Assembly: GCF_025823185.1 (NCBI RefSeq)
Contig: NZ_JACKVK010000011.1
Location: 434,615-498,614, forward strand
Origin: Mycobacterium yunnanensis
Lineage (GTDB): Bacteria > Actinomycetota > Actinomycetes > Mycobacteriales > Mycobacteriaceae
DNA length: 64,000 nt
Reading direction: 5' to 3'
Both the position numbers and the translations under genes were made by a program. Every line of letters starts with the position of its first letter. The stretch's first letter is position 1. The notes under the pieces were generated by a model. That model was not told where the DNA came from. It worked only from the letters and a program-made list of their open reading frames with translations, and did not search any database. Positions 35,506-44,656 of this stretch are shown here, one piece after another.

Positions 35506-36663
35506 TCACGGTTCGTCCGTCGCCGCCAACTCTGCGAGGACCTCCGCCGTGTCGGCGCCCAATTCGGGAGCGGGACCGGCCACACGACCGGGCGTTCGCG
35601 AGAACCAGGTCGGCACACCGGGAAAGCGCACCGGTCCGTGAGGCGTCTGCACCGTCTCGAACAGACCGACGGCGTTGAGGTGCGGATCGTCGAACAGCTC
35701 CGCGGGCGTCTGGATGGGTGCGGCCGGAATCTCGAGCTCGCGGAACAGGGTCAGCCACTCGGCGGTCGTGCGCTCCAGCAGCGTCTGGGCGATGAGTCCG
35801 TACATGACGTCGATCTGCTTCGCCCGCCGTTCCAGCGAGGAGAACGCCTCACCGTACTCCTCGATCCACGGCGGCGCGACGGCCTCGACGAACGCATTCC
35901 AGTGCTTGTCGTTGTAGATCAGCACCGCGACGTGACCGTCCTTGGTGGGGTACGGCTTCCGGTTGCGCGCCACCGTCCGCGGATAGACCGCCGGGCTCAG
36001 CGCAGGGGTGAACATGGCTCCGTTGGCATGTTCGACGAGCATGAACGTAGCCATGGTCTCGAACATGCTCACCTCCACCTCCTGCCCCTCGCCGGTGCGC
36101 TCACGGTGAAAGAGCGCCATCATCGTGGCGTACAACGCGGTCAGCCCCGCGACCTTGTCCGCCACGATCGTTCCCACGTACGTGGTCTGACCGGTGAGAA
36201 GACCCTGTACGGCGGCGAGTCCGGATTGCGCTTGAATGGTGTCGTCGTAGGCGGGGAGGTCGGCGCCAGGGCCGCGGCGGCTGTAGCCGTAGCAGTTCGT
36301 GTATACGATCGCCGGATTGAGCGACACCACGTCGTCGTAGGCGAATCCCAGCTTGGCGATGGCCCTGGCGCGCATCGAGTGGATGAAGACGTCCGCCCCG
36401 GCGATCAGCGCGCGCAGTGCCGCCTTGCCGTCGTCGGTGGTCAGATCGAGTACCACCGAACGCTTTCCGCGGTTCACGTTGACGAAGACGCCGCTCATGC
36501 CGGGAGCAGGACCGACCGAGATGTGGCGCGCGTTGTCACCCTCGGCCGGTTCGACCTTGATGACGTCGGCCCCCATGTCGGCCATGATCTGGGTGCAGTA
36601 CGGCCCCATCACCACCGCGGTGAGGTCGACGATCCGAACGCCTGCGAGCGGCCCGCCGGTCAC
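35506..36663 (-). CDS. Family III (CaiB/BaiF) CoA-transferase
   Basis: The 385-residue protein has the canonical layout: GVRIVDLTAVVMGPYCTQIMADMGADVIKVEP, NRGKRSVVLDL, the catalytic Asp region (YVGTIVADKVAGLTALYATM), GEGQEVEVSMFETMATFM, then the small domain and GIPAAP-like EIPAAPIQT. It would attach CoA to an acid produced by the oxygenases upstream. It is last in the six-gene leftward operon and overlaps the SDR gene by 4 bases (GTG start). Confidence 0.93.
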   Translation of the reverse strand: MTGGPLAGVRIVDLTAVVMGPYCTQIMADMGADVIKVEPAEGDNARHISVGPAPGMSGVFVNVNRGKRSVVLDLTTDDGKAALRALIAGADVFIHSMRARAIAKLGFAYDDVVSLNPAIVYTNCYGYSRRGPGADLPAYDDTIQAQSGLAAVQGLLTGQTTYVGTIVADKVAGLTALYATMMALFHRERTGEGQEVEVSMFETMATFMLVEHANGAMFTPALSPAVYPRTVARNRKPYPTKDGHVAVLIYNDKHWNAFVEAVAPPWIEEYGEAFSSLERRAKQIDVMYGLIAQTLLERTTAEWLTLFRELEIPAAPIQTPAELFDDPHLNAVGLFETVQTPHGPVRFPGVPTWFSRTPGRVAGPAPELGADTAEVLAELAATDEP

Positions 36664-37586
36664 GGTGCCGCCGTCGCCTTGGTGGCCATGGCGAAGCCGT
36701 AGCCGATGTGGTCGTCGTGCCCGGAGGGTAGGACGGGGAAGATCACCGGGTGGGTGGCGTCGCGGATGACGCCACTTGCCTCGGCCACCTCGTCGACCGT
36801 CCAGGAGGGCCGGTGCAGGCCGACGGTCTCACCGACGAACGCCCTGGCGATGCGTCCCGCGATGGCGATGAAGAGTTCACCGGTGGCCGAACAGGTTTCG
36901 TGGCTCAGCCACCCCACGGCCGGGGCGACGAGGTCGGGGTCCATCGGTGGATAGGCCGACGTGTCCAGCCCTTCCGCCATCCTGGTGACCGCTGCCGGGA
37001 TGATGGCGTTGCAGGTGACACCGTGCTCGGCCCCTTCGAGCGCCGCGACGTTCACGAGGCCGATGACACCGGCCTTCGCCGCCGCATAGTTGGCCACCCC
37101 GTGATTGCCGTACAGACCGCCGATCGAGGACGTCAACACGACGCGACCATAGCCCGCGTCGCACATGACCGGAAAGGCCGGCCGCAGCACGTGGAATGCG
37201 CCGCGCAGGTGCACGTCCAGCACGGCCTCGAAGTCGTCGTAGGACATGTCCCTCAGCGGGGACCGCCGGACGTTCCCCGCGTTGTGGACGAGGACGTCGA
37301 GTCGACCGAAGTGCTCCAGCGCCGCCTCGACGATGGCCCGGCCGCCCGCCGCCGTCACCACCGACTCCGTCGACGAGATGGCCTCTCCCCCGGCGGCGTT
37401 GATGTCGGCAGTCACGGCGTCGGCGGGCCCGCCGTCGGTCCCGACTCCGGTGAGGCTGCCGCCGACGTCGTTGACGACCACCTTTGCGCCGCGCGACGCC
37501 AGCAGGAGGGCGTAGGCCCGACCAAGACCCCGCCCGCCACCGGTGACGACGGCGACCCGGTCGTCGTAACGGAGCTCGGGGCTCAT
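36660..37586 (-). CDS. Short-chain dehydrogenase (MFE-2 / HSD17B4-like)
   Basis: The 308-residue SDR has VVTGGGRGLGRAYALLLASRGAKVVVNDVGG, the motif of the (3R)-hydroxyacyl-CoA dehydrogenase part of peroxisomal multifunctional enzyme 2, and the catalytic YAAAK. It may act on a 3-hydroxyacyl-CoA or on a cyclic alcohol. I took the ATG at 37586, which overlaps the Baeyer-Villiger gene stop by 4 bases; the longer upstream frame lies inside that gene. Confidence 0.92.
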   Translation of the reverse strand: MSPELRYDDRVAVVTGGGRGLGRAYALLLASRGAKVVVNDVGGSLTGVGTDGGPADAVTADINAAGGEAISSTESVVTAAGGRAIVEAALEHFGRLDVLVHNAGNVRRSPLRDMSYDDFEAVLDVHLRGAFHVLRPAFPVMCDAGYGRVVLTSSIGGLYGNHGVANYAAAKAGVIGLVNVAALEGAEHGVTCNAIIPAAVTRMAEGLDTSAYPPMDPDLVAPAVGWLSHETCSATGELFIAIAGRIARAFVGETVGLHRPSWTVDEVAEASGVIRDATHPVIFPVLPSGHDDHIGYGFAMATKATAAP

Positions 37587-39433
37587 GTCCCGAGGACCAG
37601 GCCTTCCATCTCGTCCCGGGACCGCCATGCCGCGAGCAGGTCACCGAATGCGTAGAAGCCGGGGGCATAGGGCTCACCCAGGTGGCTGACGATGCCCTCG
37701 CCACCCCCGCCGCCCTCGTTGTTGTAATAGCCCGGAGTGCAGGCGTTGTCGAAAGCCGAGTTGTCGATCGCGGTCTCGCGGATGGTGGCGCACCAGCGGT
37801 CCTGCGCCTCTTGGGTGGGTTCGACGGTGGAGATGCCACGCGCCAGCGCTTCGGCGATGACGTAGGCGATGTGCTCACCCTGCAGTTCGTAGTTCGCGGC
37901 GATGTTCGCCGAGATTCCCACCTGGGTGAAGCCGGTGAAGAACTGGTTGGGGAAGCCGCGACTCGTCATCCCGTGCAAAGTCTTGAACCCGTCACGCCAG
38001 TGGTCGTACAAAGACACTCCGTCACGCCCGTGGATGGCGTCGATGCTGTAGCGCCTACTGATCTCCGTGGTGATCTCGAACCCGCTGGCGTAGATGATGC
38101 AGTCGACCGGATACTCGACGCCGTTGGCCACGAAGCCGCGCTCGGTCAGCCTCTCGACGCCCTTGCTCTCGGACACGTCGACCAACGTCACGTTGGGCCG
38201 GTTGAACGTCGGCAGGTAGTCGTCGTTGGAACATGGCCGCTTGCAGAGGAATCGGTAGTACGGCTTGAGGGCCTCGGCGGTGGCGCCGTCCTCGACGAGG
38301 TCGGCGACCCGACGCCGGAGCCGCTCCATCAGCTTGTAGTCCTCTTCCTCACGCAGACCCATGAACTGCTCGGGGGTCATCGAGGCCGGATCCTCCAATT
38401 CGAGGACGCGCGCAGCAGTGTTGCGTCCCAACTCCGTCCAGAAGTCGCAGACGAAGTCCGGTTGTCCGAGCGCCATGCCCTCGAACGTCCAGGAATGGAA
38501 GTTGCGTTGACGTTCCTTCTGCCAGCCCGGCTCGAGCGATTGCGCCCATTGCGGGTCAGTGGGCCGGTTGTTTCGCTCGTCGACCGTAGAGGGCGTGCGC
38601 TGTACCACGTAGACGTGCTTGGCGTACCTGCCGAGGTAGGGCACGATCTGCACACCCGTCGCACCGGTACCGATGATGGCGACGGCCTTGTCGGCGAGTT
38701 TGTCCAGCACCGGGTCGTCCGACGTGCCGCCGGTGTAGTCGTAGTCCCATCGCGAGGAGTGGAAGCTGTGTCCGGAGAAGTCCTTGATTCCAGGGATGCC
38801 CGGCAGCTTCGGTCGGTTGAACGGACCGGACGCCATCACCACGAAGCGCGCTCGAAGGTCGTCGTCCCGGTCGGTGGTGATGCGCCAGCGAGCGATCTCG
38901 TCATCCCACCTCAGCGCGCGAACCTGGGTGGAGAAGATGGCGCCGTCGTAGAGCCCGAAGTGCTTGCCGATGTTGCGGCAGTGCTGCTGGATCTCGGCGC
39001 CGTCGGCGAACTTCTTGCTCGGAATGAAGTCGAGCTCTTCCAGTAGCGGTACGTAGCAATAGGATTCGTTGTCGCACTGGATGCCCGGGTAGCGGTTCCA
39101 GTACCAGACGCCCCCGAAGTCGCCACCCATCTCGATGACGTGCACGTCCTCCACGCCCGCCTTCTTGAGGTGAACCGCCGACAGGAGGCCACCGAACCCG
39201 CCACCGAGCACCGCGACGTCCATGTCGAGGTCGAGGGGATCGCGCTCGACGCGCGGCGTATGGGGGTCGACTTCGGCGAACTGCGCGTAGCCGCCGCCGG
39301 TCTCGACGTATTGCTTGGATCCCTCGGAACGAAGGCGCTTGGTGCGTTCGAACTCGTACTTCGCCCGCAGTGCCGCGACGTCGACGTCCTGTGGCGTCGG
39401 GGTGGGCCCGCAGGTGGTGGAACCGGCCGTCAT
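37583..39433 (-). CDS. Baeyer-Villiger-type flavin monooxygenase
   Basis: The 616-residue class B flavoprotein has an FAD motif (VAVLGGGFGGLLSA), the BVMO fingerprint FSGHSFHSSRWD (FxGxxxHxxxW, with Asp after Trp) and the NADPH motif IIGTGATGVQIVP. These enzymes insert oxygen next to a ketone, turning cyclic ketones into lactones. The ~65-residue N-terminal extension before the FAD motif is common in cyclopentadecanone-type BVMOs. The ATG at 39433 overlaps the LLM gene stop. Substrate unknown; a cyclic ketone made by an SDR of this operon is plausible. Confidence 0.93.
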   Translation of the reverse strand: MTAGSTTCGPTPTPQDVDVAALRAKYEFERTKRLRSEGSKQYVETGGGYAQFAEVDPHTPRVERDPLDLDMDVAVLGGGFGGLLSAVHLKKAGVEDVHVIEMGGDFGGVWYWNRYPGIQCDNESYCYVPLLEELDFIPSKKFADGAEIQQHCRNIGKHFGLYDGAIFSTQVRALRWDDEIARWRITTDRDDDLRARFVVMASGPFNRPKLPGIPGIKDFSGHSFHSSRWDYDYTGGTSDDPVLDKLADKAVAIIGTGATGVQIVPYLGRYAKHVYVVQRTPSTVDERNNRPTDPQWAQSLEPGWQKERQRNFHSWTFEGMALGQPDFVCDFWTELGRNTAARVLELEDPASMTPEQFMGLREEEDYKLMERLRRRVADLVEDGATAEALKPYYRFLCKRPCSNDDYLPTFNRPNVTLVDVSESKGVERLTERGFVANGVEYPVDCIIYASGFEITTEISRRYSIDAIHGRDGVSLYDHWRDGFKTLHGMTSRGFPNQFFTGFTQVGISANIAANYELQGEHIAYVIAEALARGISTVEPTQEAQDRWCATIRETAIDNSAFDNACTPGYYNNEGGGGGEGIVSHLGEPYAPGFYAFGDLLAAWRSRDEMEGLVLGT

Positions 39434-40611
39434 GCCAGCGCCACCGCCGGGAGCGCCGCCTCGTGCAGCGGTGCGGCCATCTCGTGCACGGCGGGCAGCA
39501 CCTCGCGGGCGAACAGCTTCACGCTCTCGATCGCGTCGGCGTACGGCATGACGCCGAACTGCGGGACTATCGTCACCTCGGAGAACGAGCATGCCTCCTG
39601 CGCGGCCTTCAGCTTCGCGAAGATCGTGTCGGGCGTGCCGATCAGCAGGTTGGAGGCGTGGTAACCCGGCATCTTCTTGGTGCCCGGCTCCGGCTTCTCC
39701 TGCACGGCCCCGGCCAGCACGGCAGTGGCGCCGGCTTCACGGGCTGCGTAGGCCTCATAACCCTTGACGCCCCGGAAGTTCGAAGCGTTGGCGAACCCAT
39801 AGTGCACGGTGACGTCTCGGTTGGCCGTCCAGATCCACTCATCGGTCTGCGCCGCATCAGGCTCGTCGGGTGTGCAATACATGAACATGACGTTCTTGGG
39901 CTGGCAGGGCTCGAACCCCTCTTCTTGACGGAAGGTGTTGACCTTCTGCACTTCCGCGCCGGCATCCCAGATGGGCTTGTTGCCGACGAACAGGGGCACC
40001 ATCCCGCGTCGGGACAGAAGTTCCAGCGACTCCGCGGTGGAGGACGAGCTGTAGATCCGCGAGAAGAGGTCCTTGCTGACGGGCTCCGGCCGCAGCGACA
40101 TCTCGGGGAACGAGAAGATCTCACCGTCGTAGGAGAATCGCTCGCCGCTGAAGGCCAACTCGAGAATGTCGAGACATTCGTTGAACCGCTCGCGGCTCTC
40201 TCCCCGCGGCACGCCGACGGCGTCGAATTCCGACTTCGCCACGCCACGACCGATGCCGATGGTGTTGTACCGGCCCTTGGAGACGATGTCGAGGTAGGCG
40301 ATCTGATGGGCCAGGCGAACGGGGTTCCACCACGGCGCCACGGCGACGAACGTTCCGAGGCCGACGCGCTCGGTGCGCCCGGCGAAGTAGGTGAGGGCCT
40401 GGATGGGGTTGGGCGTCATGCCGTAGGGCGTACCGCAATGCTCGGGAAACCAGATGCCATCGAAGCCCAGCGGCTCGGCGAGGTCGCCGAGCGCGAGCGC
40501 GCCCTCGACGCACTGCCAGTCGGGCGTCTGCGCGGGGCTGGAGTAGTCGCCGGCGAGCACCCGGTCCCAATCGTGGGAGTTCTGCGCTCCGGTACCAAGA
40601 TTCACCTTCAT
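39430..40611 (-). CDS. Luciferase-like (LLM) flavin monooxygenase
   Basis: The 393-residue protein is in the bacterial luciferase-like family: FDGIWFPEHCG, VGLGTFVAVAPWWNPVRLAHQIAYLDIVSKGRYNTIGIGRG, and a long insertion with DEWIWTANRDVTVHYGFAN. This subgroup resembles FMNH2-dependent monooxygenases such as limonene or diketocamphane enzymes more than F420 reductases. It lies between the Rieske and BVMO genes (3-base gap and 4-base overlap), so three oxygenases share one mRNA. Confidence 0.9.
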   Translation of the reverse strand: MKVNLGTGAQNSHDWDRVLAGDYSSPAQTPDWQCVEGALALGDLAEPLGFDGIWFPEHCGTPYGMTPNPIQALTYFAGRTERVGLGTFVAVAPWWNPVRLAHQIAYLDIVSKGRYNTIGIGRGVAKSEFDAVGVPRGESRERFNECLDILELAFSGERFSYDGEIFSFPEMSLRPEPVSKDLFSRIYSSSSTAESLELLSRRGMVPLFVGNKPIWDAGAEVQKVNTFRQEEGFEPCQPKNVMFMYCTPDEPDAAQTDEWIWTANRDVTVHYGFANASNFRGVKGYEAYAAREAGATAVLAGAVQEKPEPGTKKMPGYHASNLLIGTPDTIFAKLKAAQEACSFSEVTIVPQFGVMPYADAIESVKLFAREVLPAVHEMAAPLHEAALPAVALA

Positions 40612-40614
40612 CGT

Positions 40615-42000
40615 TCATTCTCCTTCGTTGAGGTCTCGGGGTGCACCGACGCCCATGTACTTCGACAACTGGTAGTGCAGATTCACGGTGCTGCGCTCGC
40701 GGTACGGGTTGGGCATGGTGCCGGGGAATCCGAGCGACTTCATGCCCTGTTGAACGGCGGCCATGTTCGAGAAGTCCTGCGGGAGTACCGAGAACCAGTT
40801 CGGGTCGCCGACGGGTGTGTAGACCCACTCGGTCGCGGGTTCTTCGCCCTTCGGATAGAGCTCGAAGACGGCGACCTCGAAGATGCACTTGTTGGGGTCG
40901 TAGCTCGGATCAGGGCGGGCGCTATAGCAGAGCGCGCTGGTCAGCCCCTGGCCGATCTGAAAGTTGGGGAACAACTGCCACGCCGTGCCACTCTGACCCA
41001 GGATGTCGGCCGGGATGGTCGGCCAGACGACGCCGCGCGCCGCGTCGTCGTTGCGGGCGGAGGTCAGCCAGTGTTCGAGGACCTTGTTGGCCGGGGTGCC
41101 CTCGGGCAGTTCGTCGACGAGCCGTTTGGCGGCGTTCACCAATGTCTGCGTCGTGGTGGCGTTGGTCTCCTCCATCGTGTAAACCTGCATCTCCGCCGTC
41201 GAGATCCGCGGGTCACCCGAGCCGAGGCGAATCTTGGACTTGGTCTCGTCCAGACCCTTTGGCGCGTCGTAGCCGATGTTGCTGTGCTTGCCCTGCGCCT
41301 TGGCCCAGCCCTTGAACTCGCCGAACCTGTTGAACTCCGGGTGAGTGGTGAACACGTGGTAGGTCTCGTTGAAGGCTTCGAGCGCAACCTTCCAGTTGCA
41401 GTCGAAGTTCAACCACTTGCGCCACTTGAACCGCATGTTCTCCAACCCAAACGGGTCGAGGATCTTGGCGGCGGGAAAGAGATAGTCCGCCAACGGTTCT
41501 GGATCGTCGTCGAGGTTGACGAACAGCCAGCCACCCCACACGTCGACGTGCACGGGCGCGAGGTGGGTGTTCTCCGGTGTCAGGGCGCCCTGCCAGTCGT
41601 CCCTCTCGCGAACGTGGGTGCACGCTCCGTCGAGCCCGTAGGTCCAGCCGTGGAATCCGCACACGAACGCCTTCCTGGTTCGGTCGCACGCATTCTTGGC
41701 GCCGCTCGGGACGTCGACGAGCCGGCGGCCGCGGTGCATGCAGACGTTGTGATGCGCCGCGAATTCCTCTGGCCCCGTTCGTACGACGACGATCGAATCG
41801 TCGAGGATGTCGTAGGTCAGGTAGCTGCCGACCTCGGGGATCTCCTCGACGCGACCGACCTGCTGCCAGACCTTGCGCCAGAGCTTGTCGCGTTCGGCCC
41901 TGGCATAGGCCTCCGAGACGTAGGCCTCCACGCCAATCGTGGTGGGCGAGGCAAGTTCCTCGACCACTTCGCGCACCACGTCGTCCTTCGTGTCGGTCAT
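40615..42000 (-). CDS. Rieske non-heme iron oxygenase, alpha subunit
   Basis: The 461-residue protein has Rieske ligands C87-X-H89 and C114-X2-H117 (CMHRG; CGFHGW) and the iron motif E212-X2-H215-X4-H220 in EAFNETYHVFTTHPE. It belongs with ring-hydroxylating alpha subunits and is only distantly similar to the one at 1802. No reductase or ferredoxin is in this operon. The neighbouring SDR could be a diol or alcohol dehydrogenase acting on its product. Confidence 0.93.
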   Translation of the reverse strand: MTDTKDDVVREVVEELASPTTIGVEAYVSEAYARAERDKLWRKVWQQVGRVEEIPEVGSYLTYDILDDSIVVVRTGPEEFAAHHNVCMHRGRRLVDVPSGAKNACDRTRKAFVCGFHGWTYGLDGACTHVRERDDWQGALTPENTHLAPVHVDVWGGWLFVNLDDDPEPLADYLFPAAKILDPFGLENMRFKWRKWLNFDCNWKVALEAFNETYHVFTTHPEFNRFGEFKGWAKAQGKHSNIGYDAPKGLDETKSKIRLGSGDPRISTAEMQVYTMEETNATTTQTLVNAAKRLVDELPEGTPANKVLEHWLTSARNDDAARGVVWPTIPADILGQSGTAWQLFPNFQIGQGLTSALCYSARPDPSYDPNKCIFEVAVFELYPKGEEPATEWVYTPVGDPNWFSVLPQDFSNMAAVQQGMKSLGFPGTMPNPYRERSTVNLHYQLSKYMGVGAPRDLNEGE

Positions 42001-42037
42001 GGTCGGTGTCTCTCCTCTGCCCTCGTCATGCCCTTGG

Positions 42038-42892
42038 TCATGGTCGGCTGATCTCCGCGCGAAACGATTCGTCGGTCAGGAACAGCGACGTGTGGTCGGC
42101 GGCCAGGTGGCTCCACTTCAGGTCCAGACCGCCGTCGACCAGCAGTGTCTGACCCGTCACGTAACTCGACAGCTCGGAGAGGAGGAACAGAATGGCTCCC
42201 GCCTGCTCTTCAGGGCGTGCGCGGCGACCCATCGCAATGGCGGCACGATCACGGTCGGGATCGGCGCCGACGTAGGTCGCCGACGCCGCCGTCTCGGTGA
42301 CACCGGGTGCGATCGCGTTGACGCGGATGCCGTCGGTGGCGAGTTCGAGGGCCATGGTGCGGGTCATTGCCACCACGGCGGCCTTGGCGGCTCCGTAGGC
42401 GATGTGAAACGGGGCGGTGTTCATGCCGCTGATCGACGACACGGACACGATCGAACCCGGATTGCCGTGGGTGCGCAGTTCACCGGCAAAGGCCTGGCTG
42501 GTGAAGAACGCCGTCTCCAGATTGGCGGTGAAGAGATCCCGCCAGTCCGGCCGACTCACCCTGGTCGACGGCATCCACGTCGACGGCGCTGCGCCGCCGG
42601 CCACGTTGACCAGACCGTAGAGCTCACCGTCGGTCCGTCGTACGACGTTCATGGCAGCGGCGATGCCGTCGTCGGTCGACATGTCGGCCGTCACCGGTAC
42701 GACGGGAAGGCCGCGCCCGACCAGCGGGCCCACGTGTTCGTCGAGGTTCTCGGCGGAACGGCTGACCGCGACGACCGTGGCTCCGGCCTCGGCGGCCATG
42801 GCGGCGGTCGTAGTACCGATGCCGCCGCCACCCGCGCCCGACACCACGACGATGCGACCGTCGAGACCGGGTAGGCCGTGCACCGGGGACAT
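42038..42892 (-). CDS. Short-chain dehydrogenase
   Basis: The 284-residue SDR has a glycine-rich NAD site (VVSGAGGGGIGTTTAAMAAEAG), VNVAGG, and the catalytic YGAAK, then VTGQTLLVDGG near the C-terminus with a ~30-residue tail. It is first in the leftward operon, immediately behind the TTGTCCGGACAA palindrome. It probably oxidises an alcohol to the ketone used by the BVMO (inference). Confidence 0.92.
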   Translation of the reverse strand: MSPVHGLPGLDGRIVVVSGAGGGGIGTTTAAMAAEAGATVVAVSRSAENLDEHVGPLVGRGLPVVPVTADMSTDDGIAAAMNVVRRTDGELYGLVNVAGGAAPSTWMPSTRVSRPDWRDLFTANLETAFFTSQAFAGELRTHGNPGSIVSVSSISGMNTAPFHIAYGAAKAAVVAMTRTMALELATDGIRVNAIAPGVTETAASATYVGADPDRDRAAIAMGRRARPEEQAGAILFLLSELSSYVTGQTLLVDGGLDLKWSHLAADHTSLFLTDESFRAEISRP

Positions 42893-42908
42893 GTCTCACT
42901 TCCGTCAA

Positions 42909-42920
42909 TTGTCCGGACAA
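42909..42920. promoter_or_regulatory. GntR/HutC-type operator, copy 1
   Basis: TTGTCCGGACAA is a perfect 12-base palindrome 17 bases upstream of the SDR start, in the divergent spacer. Its symmetry and the central GTC...GAC fit GntR-type operators. The HutC-type regulator encoded at 44653 is the likely reader. Confidence 0.6.
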
Positions 42921-43003
42921 CAAACGTGACTCTGTAAACTGGAGAACACTATTCCGCAGGCACTATGCGGCCGTCAAGGATGGTTGCTTGCGTCGTGCGG
43001 TTA

Positions 43004-43032
43004 TTGTCTGGACCACATTGGCTTGATATGGT
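43004..43032 (+). promoter_or_regulatory. Promoter with operator copy 2
   Basis: TTGTCT (43004-43009), a 17-base spacer and TATGGT (43027-43032) form a promoter; the predicted start falls at the GTG of 43040. TTGTCTGGACCA (43004-43015) matches TTGTCCGGACAA at 10 of 12 positions and covers the -35, so the same regulator could repress this operon. Confidence 0.6.
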
Positions 43033-43039
43033 CCGAGCC

Positions 43040-44656
43040 GTGGCCAGCGCAACCGTGAATCGCTACGCGGCGTCGACGTCGCCGTCGACGGCCCACGGCT
43101 GGGAATTCCGGCGGCTCACTGCGCCGAGCCGCCTCTTCGGTGCGAACGGTCTGCGCACCGGACCCGACGGCCGCATCTACGTCGCCCAGGTCACGGGCAG
43201 CCAGATCAGCGCGCTCGACGTGACGACCGGCGCGCTGGACACGGTGAGCGCCACCGGCGGTGCCATCGTCGCGCCCGACGACGTCGCCTTCGACGACCGC
43301 GGGAACCTCTACGCCACCGAGGTGATGGACGGTCGGGTCAGCGTCCGCGAGACCACCGGCATCACCCGCGTGGTGCGCGACGACATACCGTCGGCCAACG
43401 GCATCACGTTCGACCGGGGCCGACTGTTCGTCGGCGAGTGCCGCGAAGGCGGCCGGCTGCTGGAGTTCGATCTCGCGGGCGGCCCGCCCCGGGTCATCCT
43501 CGACGACGTGCCGTCGCCCAACGCCATGGAGGTCGGCCCCGACGGGCTGCTGTACTTCCCGGTGATGGGTGCGAACGAAATCTGGCGCATTCACCCCGAC
43601 GGTGGCGATGTGCAGGTCGTCGCAACGGGTCTCGGCGTCCCCGACTCGGTGAAGTTCGGTGCGGACGGTTGCATCGTCTCGACCCAGGTGGCCACCGGGC
43701 AGGTACTGCGAGTCGACCCGCGGACCGGCACCCACACCGTGCTGGCTCAGCTGTCCCCCGGCCTGGACAACTGCACGATCGTCGGCTCGGGCGCGGACGC
43801 GCGACTGTACGTCTCCAATTTCACCGGTGAGATCACCGAGGTCGGACCCGATGGCGCCACCCGCACCACGCTGCCGGGTGCCCTCAACTGGCCACTCGAC
43901 CTGACGGTCGGCGCCGACGGGCGGCTCTACGTCGCCGACGGCACCTACCTCTACAGGGTCGACGACGGCTCGCTGACCACGGTCGGCATGCTGTTCTCCC
44001 CCGGCTACCCGGGGTTCATCCGCGGGGTGGCCGCAGGCCCTGCCGGCGAATTCGTGGTCGCCACCTCCGGCGGCCAAATTGCGCGATACCGTCCCACATC
44101 CGGTGAAAGCGACTTCCTTGCAACCGGTTTCGATCAGCTCTACGGAATTGCCCCGGCCCTAGGTGGCTTCGCGTTCGTCGAGCAGGGGGCAGGCCGCGTG
44201 CTTCTGGTCGACGAATCCGGCACCGTCTCGGTCATCGCGGCGGGGCTCGACACCGCCGTCGGCGTGACGACCAGCTCAGACGGCGGCGTGCTCGTCGCCG
44301 AGTCGGGCGCCGGGCGCGTAGTGCGGGTCACCCCGTCGGGCACCGAGACGGTCGTCGACGGCTTGGAACGACCGCAGGGGGTGGCGGTCGCCGACAGCAC
44401 ACTCTTCATCACCGACGCCGGCGACAAATCGGTCGTCGCCGTCGACCTCGTGACCGGTATGCGCTGCTCGATTGCCACCGGCCTCGCGATTGGACCGCCG
44501 CCGGGTGTCGTCCCCAAACCGCTACGGGGAATGCCGCCGTTCTCCGGGCCGCAGGGGCCGTTCGCCGGAATCACCGTCGGACCGGACGGCACGATCTACC
44601 TCTCCTGCGACGGCGACGGGAGCGTCGCTGCACTCCGTCGGGTCGAACGCTCGTGA
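43040..44656 (+). CDS. SMP-30/NHL-type beta-propeller protein
   Basis: The ~538-residue protein consists almost entirely of blade-like repeats: GLRTGPDGRIYVAQVT, DVAFDDRGNLYATEV, NAMEVGPDGLLYFPVMG, DLTVGADGRLYVADGT, GITVGPDGTIYLSCDGDG. The length would fit two propellers in tandem, where SMP-30 lactonases have about 300 residues. No signal peptide is evident. In an operon facing a Baeyer-Villiger gene it may hydrolyse a lactone, but a binding role is equally possible. The GTG at 43040 is chosen as a leaderless start; ATG 43028 is the alternative. Confidence 0.85.
   Translation: MASATVNRYAASTSPSTAHGWEFRRLTAPSRLFGANGLRTGPDGRIYVAQVTGSQISALDVTTGALDTVSATGGAIVAPDDVAFDDRGNLYATEVMDGRVSVRETTGITRVVRDDIPSANGITFDRGRLFVGECREGGRLLEFDLAGGPPRVILDDVPSPNAMEVGPDGLLYFPVMGANEIWRIHPDGGDVQVVATGLGVPDSVKFGADGCIVSTQVATGQVLRVDPRTGTHTVLAQLSPGLDNCTIVGSGADARLYVSNFTGEITEVGPDGATRTTLPGALNWPLDLTVGADGRLYVADGTYLYRVDDGSLTTVGMLFSPGYPGFIRGVAAGPAGEFVVATSGGQIARYRPTSGESDFLATGFDQLYGIAPALGGFAFVEQGAGRVLLVDESGTVSVIAAGLDTAVGVTTSSDGGVLVAESGAGRVVRVTPSGTETVVDGLERPQGVAVADSTLFITDAGDKSVVAVDLVTGMRCSIATGLAIGPPPGVVPKPLRGMPPFSGPQGPFAGITVGPDGTIYLSCDGDGSVAALRRVERS

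Noticed and set aside
39370..42051. An open frame of 893 codons on the plus strand
   Set aside because: It lies opposite the LLM and Rieske genes, which have clear domains; such long antisense frames are common in very GC-rich genes.
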